Assembly: GCA_001513505.1 (NCBI GenBank)
Contig: LFTM01000019.1
Span: 1-6,626, forward strand
Source of the DNA: Clostridiales bacterium DTU092
Lineage (GTDB): Bacteria; Bacillota; Clostridia; Caldicoprobacterales; Caldicoprobacteraceae
Reading direction: 5' to 3'
DNA length: 6,626 nucleotides
Shown: one piece after another, positions 1-5,975 of the stretch
Numbering within the stretch: position 1 is the stretch's first letter
Layout of the letters: the number at the start of each line of letters is the position of its first letter
Notes under the pieces: model-generated
What the model was told of the DNA's origin: nothing
What the model saw: only the letters and a program-made list of their open reading frames with translations
Databases searched by the model: none
Translations under genes and position numbers: made by a program

Positions 1-118
1 CACTCCCGATAAAATCAGTATTCTATCCTTTTTACGTATTTGAATGTGAATAAACGTACATGTATATCCAACTACATAAACAAAATATGACAGGAGGAAT
101 ACCTGAAACGGAAAATAA

Positions 119-155
119 AGACCACAGGCAGACGTAGGTCACAGCCTGTGGTTTT
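119..155. terminator. Hairpin terminator, probably bidirectional
   Basis: Arms ACCACAGGC (121-129) and GCCTGTGGT (144-152) are perfectly complementary around a 14-nt loop. Read leftward, the stem is followed by CTTTATTTTC and would end the small transcription unit promoted at 348-376. Read rightward, it is followed by TTTTATAC and could end a gene lying left of the window. A shorter alternative hairpin, CACAG/CTGTG, lies inside the right half. Confidence 0.6.
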
Positions 156-187
156 ATACTGAAATGATGATAAGCATACAATAATAA

Positions 188-304
188 CTACAAGCAGGCA
201 ACGGGAAGCTCAGGCCGTGTACCACACATCCAATATTCATTAACGGTAAACAGTTTGCATATTATGTAGTTTATCAGATATACTTGCAGTTTTTTATCTG
301 CCAC
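188..304 (-). CDS. Possible small protein, 38 aa, function unknown
   Basis: A GTG-started frame of 38 codons ends in TAG. It begins MADKKLQVYL and ends RPELPVACL, with three cysteines and a central moderately hydrophobic stretch (VYLINYIICKLF). I recognise no family. Support comes from context, not composition: a GGGAGGT ribosome binding site sits 9 nt before the GTG, a TTGATT-N17-TATAAT promoter lies just upstream, and a U-tract hairpin (119-155) lies downstream. These make a self-contained unit of roughly 230 nt, separated from the sugar operon by the terminator at 423-455. It could be a small membrane-associated or signal peptide, the remnant of a longer gene, or a non-coding RNA in which the reading frame is accidental. 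The length is short enough for chance. Confidence 0.35.
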   Translation of the reverse strand: MADKKLQVYLINYIICKLFTVNEYWMCGTRPELPVACL

Positions 305-313
305 GATTACACG

Positions 314-320
314 ACCTCCC
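314..320 (-). promoter_or_regulatory. Ribosome binding site for the small ORF
   Basis: GGGAGGT on the minus strand, preceded by GGA, lies 9 nt before the GTG at 304. This match to the anti-Shine-Dalgarno sequence is the main reason for choosing that GTG and for treating the ORF as possibly translated. Confidence 0.45.
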
Positions 321-347
321 TCCATTTCCGTTTATTGCATGAAAATA

Positions 348-376
348 ATTATAGTCTAATTTGGAGAAAAAATCAA
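348..376 (-). promoter_or_regulatory. Sigma-A-type promoter, leftward, for small unit
   Basis: The minus strand reads TTGATT (376-371), a 17-bp spacer, then TATAAT (353-348), a perfect -10. The predicted start point is near 341, giving a leader of about 37 nt before the GTG at 304. The -35 hexamer with its following T-run (TTGATTTTTT) is the same as in the main operon promoter at 5976-6004. Confidence 0.6.
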
Positions 377-393
377 TTACTTTTCTTTTATTT

Positions 394-406
394 CCCTGTT
401 CCAGGG
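394..406. repeat. Short inverted repeat CCCTG-TTC-CAGGG
   Basis: A 5-bp perfect inverted repeat with a 3-nt loop lies 17 bp upstream of the -35 element of the promoter at 348-376. There is no T-run on either transcript, so it is not a terminator. It could be a protein binding site for that promoter, but a 5-bp arm is weak evidence. Confidence 0.25.
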
Positions 407-422
407 CTAAAAAAATACCTAT

Positions 423-455
423 AAAAAACAGTTAAGGGGGATTGCTCCCCCTTAA
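423..455 (-). terminator. Rho-independent terminator of the five-gene operon
   Basis: The minus strand forms a perfect 10-bp stem, TTAAGGGGGA with TCCCCCTTAA (432-455, 4-nt loop), followed by CTGTTTTTTAT. It lies 31 nt after the stop codon of the last operon gene. There is no T-run on the plus side, so it acts leftward. Confidence 0.9.
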
Positions 456-486
456 AAATATCTCGCTTATTGCCTTACTGTCTTTA

Positions 487-1248
487 TTAAAAGAGCATAG
501 CTCCCTTATCAGCCCTGATGCTGGCTCCATTGATATGCCCACCCTTTTCAGATGCCAAAAACACAACTATGTTGCCCACGTCTTCCGGCATACCCGGCAT
601 TCGAAGGTTATACGTACGCGCCCTTTGTATGCGCTTAAATTTAAACCTATGGGTTGTGCCGGTCTTAAACTCGATTATTATGCCACCAGGCAAAATAGCA
701 TTGACGGTTATTCCATACTTTGAAAATTCCACTGCAGCTTCCCTGGTCAGCATAGTAATTCCACCTTTGGTCATGGAATAACACACATCAAAATCACCCG
801 GACGTTTGGCATGTACGGATGATATGTTTATAATACGGGGACACTTGCTCTGTTTTAAATACGGAAGTGCCGCCTGCATACATCGGAAATATCCTCCAAG
901 ATTGATATTCATGACCTGGTCATAGAGCTCTTCAGTATACTCATCTATATCCAGGTTAGGTTGATATGCTGCATTATTAACCAGTATATCTATACCTCCA
1001 TATAGCTCCACAGCCTTATTCATCATGGCTTCAACCTGATCCCGATATTGCACATCCACCTTACAAGTATAAGCTTCACCGCCCTGCTGCTTTATATATT
1101 CAACCGTCTTCTCAGCCAAAGAGGGGTTTGAGTTATAATTAAATACCACTTTAGCTCCTTCTGCAGCCAGCAGCTTGCTAATACCTGCTCCTACACCTTT
1201 ACCTCCGCCAGTTACTACAGCTACACGTCCTTCCAATAACTTCTCCAT
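487..1248 (-). CDS. SDR family oxidoreductase, canonical
   Basis: This 253-aa protein has the normal length of a classical short-chain dehydrogenase, which oxidises or reduces a hydroxyl/keto group with NAD(H) or NADP(H) in the cytoplasm. Visible motifs are the Rossmann loop TGGGKGVG (13-20), an acidic/hydrophobic DV at 65-66, NNAA (91-94), Asn115, Ser143/Ser144, and the Tyr157-x3-Lys161 pair, so the Asn-Ser-Tyr-Lys tetrad is complete. The region after PGG (187-189) is shorter in acidic residues and carries a basic patch (RFKFKR, 201-206). The usual C-terminal VDGG is changed to ADKG (246-249). The ATG at 1248 is set by an AGGTGAT ribosome binding site directly behind the previous stop, so translation is probably coupled. 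It resembles its operon neighbour (shared SSVH and Y-x3-K surroundings), suggesting duplication. The substrate cannot be read; by context it is a sugar, sugar acid or keto acid. Confidence 0.93.
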   Translation of the reverse strand: MEKLLEGRVAVVTGGGKGVGAGISKLLAAEGAKVVFNYNSNPSLAEKTVEYIKQQGGEAYTCKVDVQYRDQVEAMMNKAVELYGGIDILVNNAAYQPNLDIDEYTEELYDQVMNINLGGYFRCMQAALPYLKQSKCPRIINISSVHAKRPGDFDVCYSMTKGGITMLTREAAVEFSKYGITVNAILPGGIIIEFKTGTTHRFKFKRIQRARTYNLRMPGMPEDVGNIVVFLASEKGGHINGASIRADKGAMLF

Positions 1249-1253
1249 ATTAC

Positions 1254-1260
1254 ATCACCT
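1254..1260 (-). promoter_or_regulatory. Ribosome binding site AGGTGAT, coupled to upstream stop
   Basis: The seven bases match the 3' part of the full Shine-Dalgarno sequence and begin immediately after the TGA (1263-1261) of the preceding gene. They lie 5 nt before the ATG at 1248. The arrangement fixes the start and suggests that ribosomes finishing the first SDR reinitiate on the second. Confidence 0.75.
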
Positions 1261-2001
1261 TCATCGATCATAGTAGTAAAGTAAATGTCCACCATCTACG
1301 CAGATATCAGCACCGTTTATAAAAGATGCTTCATCCGACAGCAGGAAACACACAATCCCAGCAAAATCTTCAGGTTCAGCCAATCTGCGGAGTGGTATCT
1401 TGGTCTGTGCATCGTAATTAAATGGTGAAATGAGGCTGTCAAACAACTCTTCCTGCCCTTTCATCATGTCCATTTCAACTACATTGCAACGTACCCCTTT
1501 CCGACCAAAAAACAGTGCCATTTCCTTACACAGCATTTTTACAGCTCCTTTACCCGCACTATAGGCAAAAGCGCATCCAGTTGGTTTTTCATCATGTACC
1601 GATGATAGATATACCACTGCGCCGCCGCCATTCTGGGCAATGTGCTCAGCAAATACTTTTGTTGTTATAAATGCACTCTTTGTATTATAGTCCAGGGTTT
1701 GCTTAAAATCTTCTTCAGATATTTCTTCGATTAGGGCTCTGTAAACAACATTATCTGTGTGCACAAGATAATTTACGGGACCAATGTCTTTAACTATGTT
1801 TTCAAGGAGCTCTTCCATATCATCCAAAACCCACGTATCGTAGGCATAAGCGTTTTCTTCCCCGTCAATCCGACCCTTTTTACCGGTGCGTGGATAATTT
1901 TTAACAACTGTCAGGTTCTCTTTTTCCAATCTCTTTATTATAGGTCCGGCAGCCGGCTGAGAGGCATCGGTTATTAAAACGACTTTGTGCTTAAAAGCCA
2001 C
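1261..2001 (-). CDS. SDR-like protein with degenerate cofactor motif
   Basis: This protein has SDR length (246 aa) and overall pattern, with a C-terminal VDGG (235-238), Asn106, SS at 133-134, and Tyr147-x3-Lys151, so the catalytic Asn-Ser-Tyr-Lys set is present. The nucleotide-binding loop normally read as TGxxxGxG is TDASQPAAG (11-19), with two or three expected glycines replaced by Asp, Pro and Ala. The NNAG strand motif is HTDN (81-84). It may therefore bind cofactor poorly or differently, or serve as a partner subunit of the adjacent canonical SDR. I chose GTG at 2001 over GTG at 2010: the latter lies inside the AAGGTGG ribosome binding site, and the shorter form begins MAFKHKVVLI, a normal SDR first strand. 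The longer start would add three residues. The frame is intact with normal codon use, so it is not an obvious pseudogene. Confidence 0.85.
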   Translation of the reverse strand: MAFKHKVVLITDASQPAAGPIIKRLEKENLTVVKNYPRTGKKGRIDGEENAYAYDTWVLDDMEELLENIVKDIGPVNYLVHTDNVVYRALIEEISEEDFKQTLDYNTKSAFITTKVFAEHIAQNGGGAVVYLSSVHDEKPTGCAFAYSAGKGAVKMLCKEMALFFGRKGVRCNVVEMDMMKGQEELFDSLISPFNYDAQTKIPLRRLAEPEDFAGIVCFLLSDEASFINGADICVDGGHLLYYYDR

Positions 2002-2006
2002 GCAAA

Positions 2007-2013
2007 CCACCTT
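2007..2013 (-). promoter_or_regulatory. Ribosome binding site AAGGTGG that decides the start at 2001
   Basis: On the minus strand AAGGTGG occupies 2013-2007, with TTTGC before the GTG at 2001. The upstream in-frame GTG at 2010-2008 overlaps this site and cannot use it. The sites of genes three, four and five of the operon all have the AAGGTG form, unlike the AGGAGG of genes one and two. Confidence 0.65.
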
Positions 2014-2027
2014 CTTTATATTTGTTG

Positions 2028-3233
2028 TTATATTTGGTGTTGTATCCTTTCCATAATCTCATAGCACATTCTTGCATTGTGATAAGGGCAGGTCCAACCA
2101 TCAATACGCTTTGTGGGTCTTCCATCAGAAACGGCAAATGAGAACCATCCGCCATTTTCATGGTCAATAACTTCCTTTTTCGTAAATTCCCATACTCTTT
2201 CAGCAGCATCCAGGTATTTACTGTCACCGGTTAACTGCCATGCATTGAAGAAACCAACAACTGCTTCGGCTTGTACCCACCAGGAACGGAAGTCTAATAC
2301 TTTTCCGTTCAAAGGATTATATTCGTAAATAATGCCACCATCATCGTGCCATCCTTCTTCGTAAATTGCCTCAGCCATTTTCATGGATACGGGTTTAACA
2401 TATTCCTTCAGCTTCTCATCGCCAACACATTCAGCTGCTTCCCACAACAGCCAGCTTCCCTCTATATCATGGCCATATGATATATCGGGTGTGATAGAGT
2501 TCCAAGCCCGGTCAAAGTAGAGCATATAATGCCAGTTATTTTGATTCACAATTTTTTCTATCATTACTTCTATCTGCTCTACCAGACTATCCTTCAGACC
2601 CGGATCCTTCCAAACCCTATACAGCGAAGTATAGGCTTCCAAAAGATGCAGATGGGTATTCATGGTTTTGCATGCAGAGCTGTATGGGTTGACATTACTT
2701 ACCTGTTCTTTCTGTTCATACTTCCAGTCCCTGGTAAGAGCTTCATAGTATCCCTTATGTTCCTTGTCATAAGCATGGGCTTCAAGACATTCGTATATAG
2801 CTATAGCCTCATCTAAAGCCTTCTGTTCCCCAAAAGTACGGTAGTATTCCGACAAAGCATATATGGCAAAGGATTCGCCGTAAGTGCGCTTATTGGTATC
2901 ATGAGGAGTACCATCAGCTTTGACTTCCCAGAATACGCCCCCATATTCCCTGTCAATGAAATGAGAAACCAAATATTCGTACATTCGCTGGGCAATTTCC
3001 TTGTATCTCATTTCACCAAAAAGACGGTAGGCGTAGGAAAATGTCCATACCAATCGTGCTGTCAAAACTATGTGTTTGTTAGCTTGAAGGTCTGGAGTCA
3101 AATTGGCATCAACCGCACCATGAAACACAATGTTGTCATCGTCACTAAAAGCATATTTTTCCCAGAAGCCCAATAAATTTTGGGCTTCTGTTTCCATTTC
3201 TTCCTTGAGTTCCAATAACCTTCTATCCACCAT
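2028..3233 (-). CDS. AGE-family 2-epimerase, cellobiose 2-epimerase-like
   Basis: This 401-aa alpha/alpha-barrel protein belongs to the N-acylglucosamine 2-epimerase family. Its closest resemblance is to cellobiose 2-epimerases, which convert the reducing-end glucose of beta-1,4 disaccharides to mannose. Landmarks in order are RLVWTFSYAYR (Arg60), KRTYGESFAIYALSEYY (116-131), NTHLHLLEAY (His194/His196), GHDIEGSWL (His255), RSWWVQAEA (Trp318/Trp319) and CPYHNARMCYE (His385). These correspond by motif to the arginine, tryptophans and histidines reported as essential in the Ruminococcus albus enzyme. There is no signal peptide, so it acts in the cytoplasm. The ATG is preceded by AAGGTGGGG at a good distance. 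The gene starts 33 nt after the enolase-superfamily gene and ends 26 nt before the first SDR. The true substrate may be a disaccharide or an aldose. The family call is firm; cellobiose specificity is a guess. Confidence 0.9.
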   Translation of the reverse strand: MVDRRLLELKEEMETEAQNLLGFWEKYAFSDDDNIVFHGAVDANLTPDLQANKHIVLTARLVWTFSYAYRLFGEMRYKEIAQRMYEYLVSHFIDREYGGVFWEVKADGTPHDTNKRTYGESFAIYALSEYYRTFGEQKALDEAIAIYECLEAHAYDKEHKGYYEALTRDWKYEQKEQVSNVNPYSSACKTMNTHLHLLEAYTSLYRVWKDPGLKDSLVEQIEVMIEKIVNQNNWHYMLYFDRAWNSITPDISYGHDIEGSWLLWEAAECVGDEKLKEYVKPVSMKMAEAIYEEGWHDDGGIIYEYNPLNGKVLDFRSWWVQAEAVVGFFNAWQLTGDSKYLDAAERVWEFTKKEVIDHENGGWFSFAVSDGRPTKRIDGWTCPYHNARMCYEIMERIQHQI

Positions 3234-3266
3234 TAAAACCCCACCTTATTTTTTATTTCGCTTTTC

Positions 3267-4661
3267 TTAGCTCCACAGTCTGTCATAGGAATAAACCTTA
3301 TCCCATTCATCAGTTGGTTCCCACATACCAGGATAATCAGGATGCACATGCTGTGCCATTAACTCGTCATTCAGATCATCAATACCCAATCCCGGTTTGT
3401 CAGGCACTTCAATATATCCGTCTTTCACCAGTGGTTTGGGTAACCCGATTACCAGATCATCCCACCATGGAATATCCACTGCATGGGTCTCCAGCGCCAG
3501 GAAGTTCTCGGTTGCAGCTATTGAATGAACTGCTGCCATACAGGCTATCGGACTCTCCGCCATATGAACCGCCATCGCCACTCCATAATCCTGTGCCATA
3601 TCGCCTATCTTCTTGTTCTCCAGTATACCGCCAGAGCTAAGCAGATCAGGATGAATAACTGATACACCGCCACTCTCCAGTAAAGGCTTAAAGTTCTCTT
3701 TAAGATATATGTCCTCTCCCGTACAGATGGGTGTGGTGGTTGACCTGCGGAGTATCGCATACTGATCCGTCAGCTGCCATGGCAGTAAATCCTCCAGCCA
3801 CGCCAGACTGTACTTCTCCATCCTTCTTGCAAATTTAATACAATCCTCCAAACCTATATGTCCTACGTGGTCTATTGCCAACGGAATATCATAACCTATC
3901 ACTTCACGTACCTGTGCTACATACTCCTCAAGAATATCCAGACCCTTCTCGGTTATATGTATACCGGTAAACGGATGGGCTATGTTTATTAGATCATATA
4001 AACGGTTCCGGGCATTATACCAGGTCAATGGATCCTCTTCCTTGTTTTCAGCAGCTTTCTTTACCGCTTCCTGAGCCTTCTTAAATTCTTCCAGGAATCC
4101 CAACGGTGCTGACAGGGCCCCCTCTGTCCCGATCAAATGATTTATACCAAGGTCCATCTTTAGGAATGTAAAGCCTCTTTCCATACGTTCCTTCAAGGCT
4201 TTACCCATGTCATAACCTGTATGCTTGCCTACAACATCGGTGTCACAGTACATGCGTACCTTGTCTCTGAATTTGCCTCCCAGCATTTGATATACGGGTA
4301 CTCCGTATGCCTTCCCTGCCAGATCCCACAGTGCAACCTCTACCGCACATACTCCACCAGCCTGACGGGAGTGATGACCAAACTGCTTTATCCTGCGAAA
4401 GATCTTGTCAATGTTACAGGGATTCTCGCCAAGTATTACCCTTTTTAACATTAAGGCATAGTGTCTGGAAGCCATGTCTCTTACTTCGCCGTATCCTACC
4501 AGACCCTGATTGGTATACAATTTCATCAGTATTACATGGCCCGGTGCTCCTACCAGGTCAACAAACCGCATATCTGTTATCTTAAGTTCAGAAGGCTTTG
4601 AATAGGTATTTACATGGGCTAACGTTTCTTCATAGTTGCATTTTTCCTGTGAATTCACCAT
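3267..4661 (-). CDS. Enolase-superfamily dehydratase-like, MR/MLE family
   Basis: This 464-aa protein has the enolase-superfamily plan: an N-terminal capping domain (about 27-140) and a beta-barrel. Such enzymes abstract the alpha-proton of a carboxylate, usually to dehydrate an aldonic or aldaric acid. Visible candidates are Lys168 in LKMD, metal ligands Asp264 (AIDHVGH), Glu290 (WLEDLLPW) and Glu316 (CTGEDIY), and the His-Asp dyad His366 (AVHMAESP) with Asp339 (HPDLLSSGG). Glu391 (ALETH) is a further conserved acid. Lys168 to Asp264 spans 96 residues against about 30 in mandelate racemase, so a large lysine/glutamate-rich insertion (about 171-258) sits there. The usual KxK is KxD. A 26-residue extension precedes the normal start (KITDMRFVDLVG). 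The ATG has AAGGAGG 10 nt upstream. The 103-nt gap before it is AT-rich without a clear hairpin. The substrate is unknown; I infer a sugar acid. Confidence 0.9.
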   Translation of the reverse strand: MVNSQEKCNYEETLAHVNTYSKPSELKITDMRFVDLVGAPGHVILMKLYTNQGLVGYGEVRDMASRHYALMLKRVILGENPCNIDKIFRRIKQFGHHSRQAGGVCAVEVALWDLAGKAYGVPVYQMLGGKFRDKVRMYCDTDVVGKHTGYDMGKALKERMERGFTFLKMDLGINHLIGTEGALSAPLGFLEEFKKAQEAVKKAAENKEEDPLTWYNARNRLYDLINIAHPFTGIHITEKGLDILEEYVAQVREVIGYDIPLAIDHVGHIGLEDCIKFARRMEKYSLAWLEDLLPWQLTDQYAILRRSTTTPICTGEDIYLKENFKPLLESGGVSVIHPDLLSSGGILENKKIGDMAQDYGVAMAVHMAESPIACMAAVHSIAATENFLALETHAVDIPWWDDLVIGLPKPLVKDGYIEVPDKPGLGIDDLNDELMAQHVHPDYPGMWEPTDEWDKVYSYDRLWS

Positions 4662-4764
4662 CTTGTTTTGTCCTCCTTATTTATAGATTTAAATTTATAT
4701 TTAATCTTTTTAATGTAAAAGCATAATACGGGGTTTTCACATATTATTTATTTCTTGCCGTACA

Positions 4765-5679
4765 TTATAGTAATCTTACCTGAGCATCGTTTTCTTTGGC
4801 CTTGGCTTCCTCTTCTTTAGCTCTCTCCAACTCTTCATCCCAGGTCAGATGCCTGTATTCTTCAGCTTCAGGAGCAGTCTTTACCCACTCGATAAAGTTC
4901 TCCCACATCTCCACCGACCATCTCGCGTCTATCTGTGCTGTGCTATACCGGCCTTCCTCCAGCATTATAAAGCCCCATACGTCCCTTATATGTGCTTTCT
5001 CTGCATTTATTACACATTCCTCTGCCAGATGTGGAGGTATAAACAATACTCCTGCATGGGTCCCAAGCACAACGTCTCCCGGCATACATATTGCCTGGCC
5101 TATACGGCATGGACCGTTGAAGTTAACCATGGTTACATCCCAGATGGGAGTCGGATCTGTACCACGGTAATATGTCTTTATATTCTTTATGTTAATGAGC
5201 TGATCCAGGTCTCTTACTCCGCCCCAGATTACCGCTCCGCCTCTCTTTGTGCGGGAAGCTATACCGGTTCCCAGGTTTCCTCCTATGTAAGTTCCGCCCC
5301 ATATCTTGTCAAACATATCCACAACTACCACGTCATTTTCAACCAGGGAGTCAATCACCCACTGATTGAAGAAGCCGCGGCGTCCTTCTACCTTGTGCCC
5401 GTATTCCAACAGCGTATCGTTAAGATCCGGACGGCTGGGCACCATTACCGCTGTTACAGCCCTTCCTACCAATACCATATCGGGATTGACAACCTTAAAG
5501 TCACCTTCATACTGGTACTTATAACCCTTCTGCCACAGAGTCCCCCAGGCTGCTTCAACAGTTATCTTCCTCATTCTCTCAAGAATATCGTCCGATACCT
5601 TCGGCCTGCCATCAGGAAGCCTTTCTCCCTTCCACAAAGGTGTCAGCTGAATAATTTCTTCCCTGCAATTGAATTTCAT
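4765..5679 (-). CDS. RraA-like protein, putative keto-acid aldolase
   Basis: This 304-aa protein belongs to the RraA / HMG-aldolase-like family, often misnamed dimethylmenaquinone methyltransferase. Family members that act as 4-hydroxy-4-methyl-2-oxoglutarate aldolases cleave keto acids to pyruvate with a divalent metal; others inhibit RNase E. The core runs from about 30 to 235, with GGNLGTGIA (133-141), a glycine-rich strand, and GGVRDLDQL (153-161) holding the Arg156-Asp157 pair. The aspartate of the D-x20-R-D motif is not seen; positions 134-135 are Gly-Asn. It is longer than a minimal RraA (about 160-230 aa). The extra C-terminus (about 250-304) ends in a charged, probably helical Glu/Lys/Ala segment (281-298). 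The start ATG has a perfect AGGAGGT at 7 nt. As first gene of the operon beside an enolase-superfamily enzyme, a role in cleaving 2-keto-3-deoxy sugar acids is plausible but unproven. Confidence 0.88.
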   Translation of the reverse strand: MKFNCREEIIQLTPLWKGERLPDGRPKVSDDILERMRKITVEAAWGTLWQKGYKYQYEGDFKVVNPDMVLVGRAVTAVMVPSRPDLNDTLLEYGHKVEGRRGFFNQWVIDSLVENDVVVVDMFDKIWGGTYIGGNLGTGIASRTKRGGAVIWGGVRDLDQLINIKNIKTYYRGTDPTPIWDVTMVNFNGPCRIGQAICMPGDVVLGTHAGVLFIPPHLAEECVINAEKAHIRDVWGFIMLEEGRYSTAQIDARWSVEMWENFIEWVKTAPEAEEYRHLTWDEELERAKEEEAKAKENDAQVRLL

Positions 5680-5686
5680 GTGTCAT

Positions 5687-5693
5687 ACCTCCT
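5687..5693 (-). promoter_or_regulatory. Strong ribosome binding site AGGAGGT
   Basis: A perfect minus-strand AGGAGGT lies 7 nt before the ATG at 5679. It fixes the start of the first operon gene and is typical of Firmicutes. Confidence 0.85.
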
Positions 5694-5750
5694 AATAAAA
5701 ATAATCTGTTATCTCACAAGCTCCAATCAATATATAAATATGAAGCTTTA

Positions 5751-5911
5751 TGACATAATGAGGTTCCAATGCTTCAATTATATAATATGATTGTTCTATA
5801 AAAACCATACGGTGCTCGGATGCATTGGAAATACATATGGGTAATCATCAGGACCGGCTCTAAAAGACAATAAAAAAATGTGCTGATACTCTTAATGTTC
5901 TGACATAATGA
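5751..5911. repeat. Two direct copies of TGACATAATGA
   Basis: The identical 11-mer occurs at 5751-5761 and 5901-5911, start to start 150 bp, both within the predicted leader of the operon. A weaker relative, AGACATAATTA, is at 6013-6023. On the transcript they read UCAUUAUGUCA. They may be binding sites for a regulator or a coincidence in AT-rich DNA. Confidence 0.35.
5764..5830 (-). promoter_or_regulatory. Long-range stem-loop in the operon leader
   Basis: Arms TTCCAATGCTTC (5764-5775) and GATGCATTGGAA (5819-5830) are complementary at 11 of 12 positions around a 43-nt loop. The loop contains a second imperfect palindrome at 5775-5793 (CAATTATAT / ATATGATTG) and a small ACC-GTAT-GGT hairpin followed by five Ts on the minus strand. 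The element lies about 70-135 nt upstream of the first ribosome binding site. It may be a regulatory leader structure; it matches no riboswitch class I know. Confidence 0.4.
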
Positions 5912-5932
5912 AGAAACAAGTTAATAAAGATA

Positions 5933-5946
5933 CAACAATATTGTTG
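5933..5946. promoter_or_regulatory. Perfect palindrome CAACAATATTGTTG, candidate operator
   Basis: This 14-bp perfect palindrome begins about 23 bp downstream of the predicted transcription start of the leftward operon (near 5969). That is a position where a bound repressor would block transcription. The regulator family cannot be told from the sequence. Confidence 0.45.
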
Positions 5947-5975
5947 AACACTCCTTCTCACTTTAGTCCGCTAAC

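Noticed and set aside
3..53. Possible 3' end of a rightward gene entering from the left
   Set aside because: Only 16 codons are open before TAA and the residues show no recognisable motif.
87..160. Rightward AGGAGG at 92-97 that might serve a leader peptide
   Set aside because: The only codon at proper distance is CTG (103), opening 19 codons through the terminator hairpin. The ATG at 87 overlaps the site and gives only 16 codons.
1991..2227. Leftward 78-codon frame overlapping the end of the epimerase gene
   Set aside because: It lies out of frame inside the conserved C-terminal motifs of the epimerase, so it is a shadow.
2113..3176. Several rightward open frames of 70-95 codons opposite the epimerase gene
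   Set aside because: They lack ribosome binding sites and family motifs, and lie fully antisense to a conserved gene.
4662..4764. Internal promoter or terminator between the first two operon genes
   Set aside because: A TATAAT (4769-4764) overlaps the stop codon but has no -35, and the AT-rich gap shows only imperfect palindromes without a GC stem.
5777..5782. Alternative operon promoter with a perfect TATAAT near the first gene
   Set aside because: The region 16-18 bp upstream is GGTTTTTA, with no acceptable -35. The promoter at 5976-6004 has both hexamers.
4849..5790. Rightward 313-codon open frame opposite the RraA-like gene
   Set aside because: It is antisense to a well-supported gene, has no ribosome binding site, is rich in Cys, Tyr and His as expected of a shadow frame, and runs into the leader.
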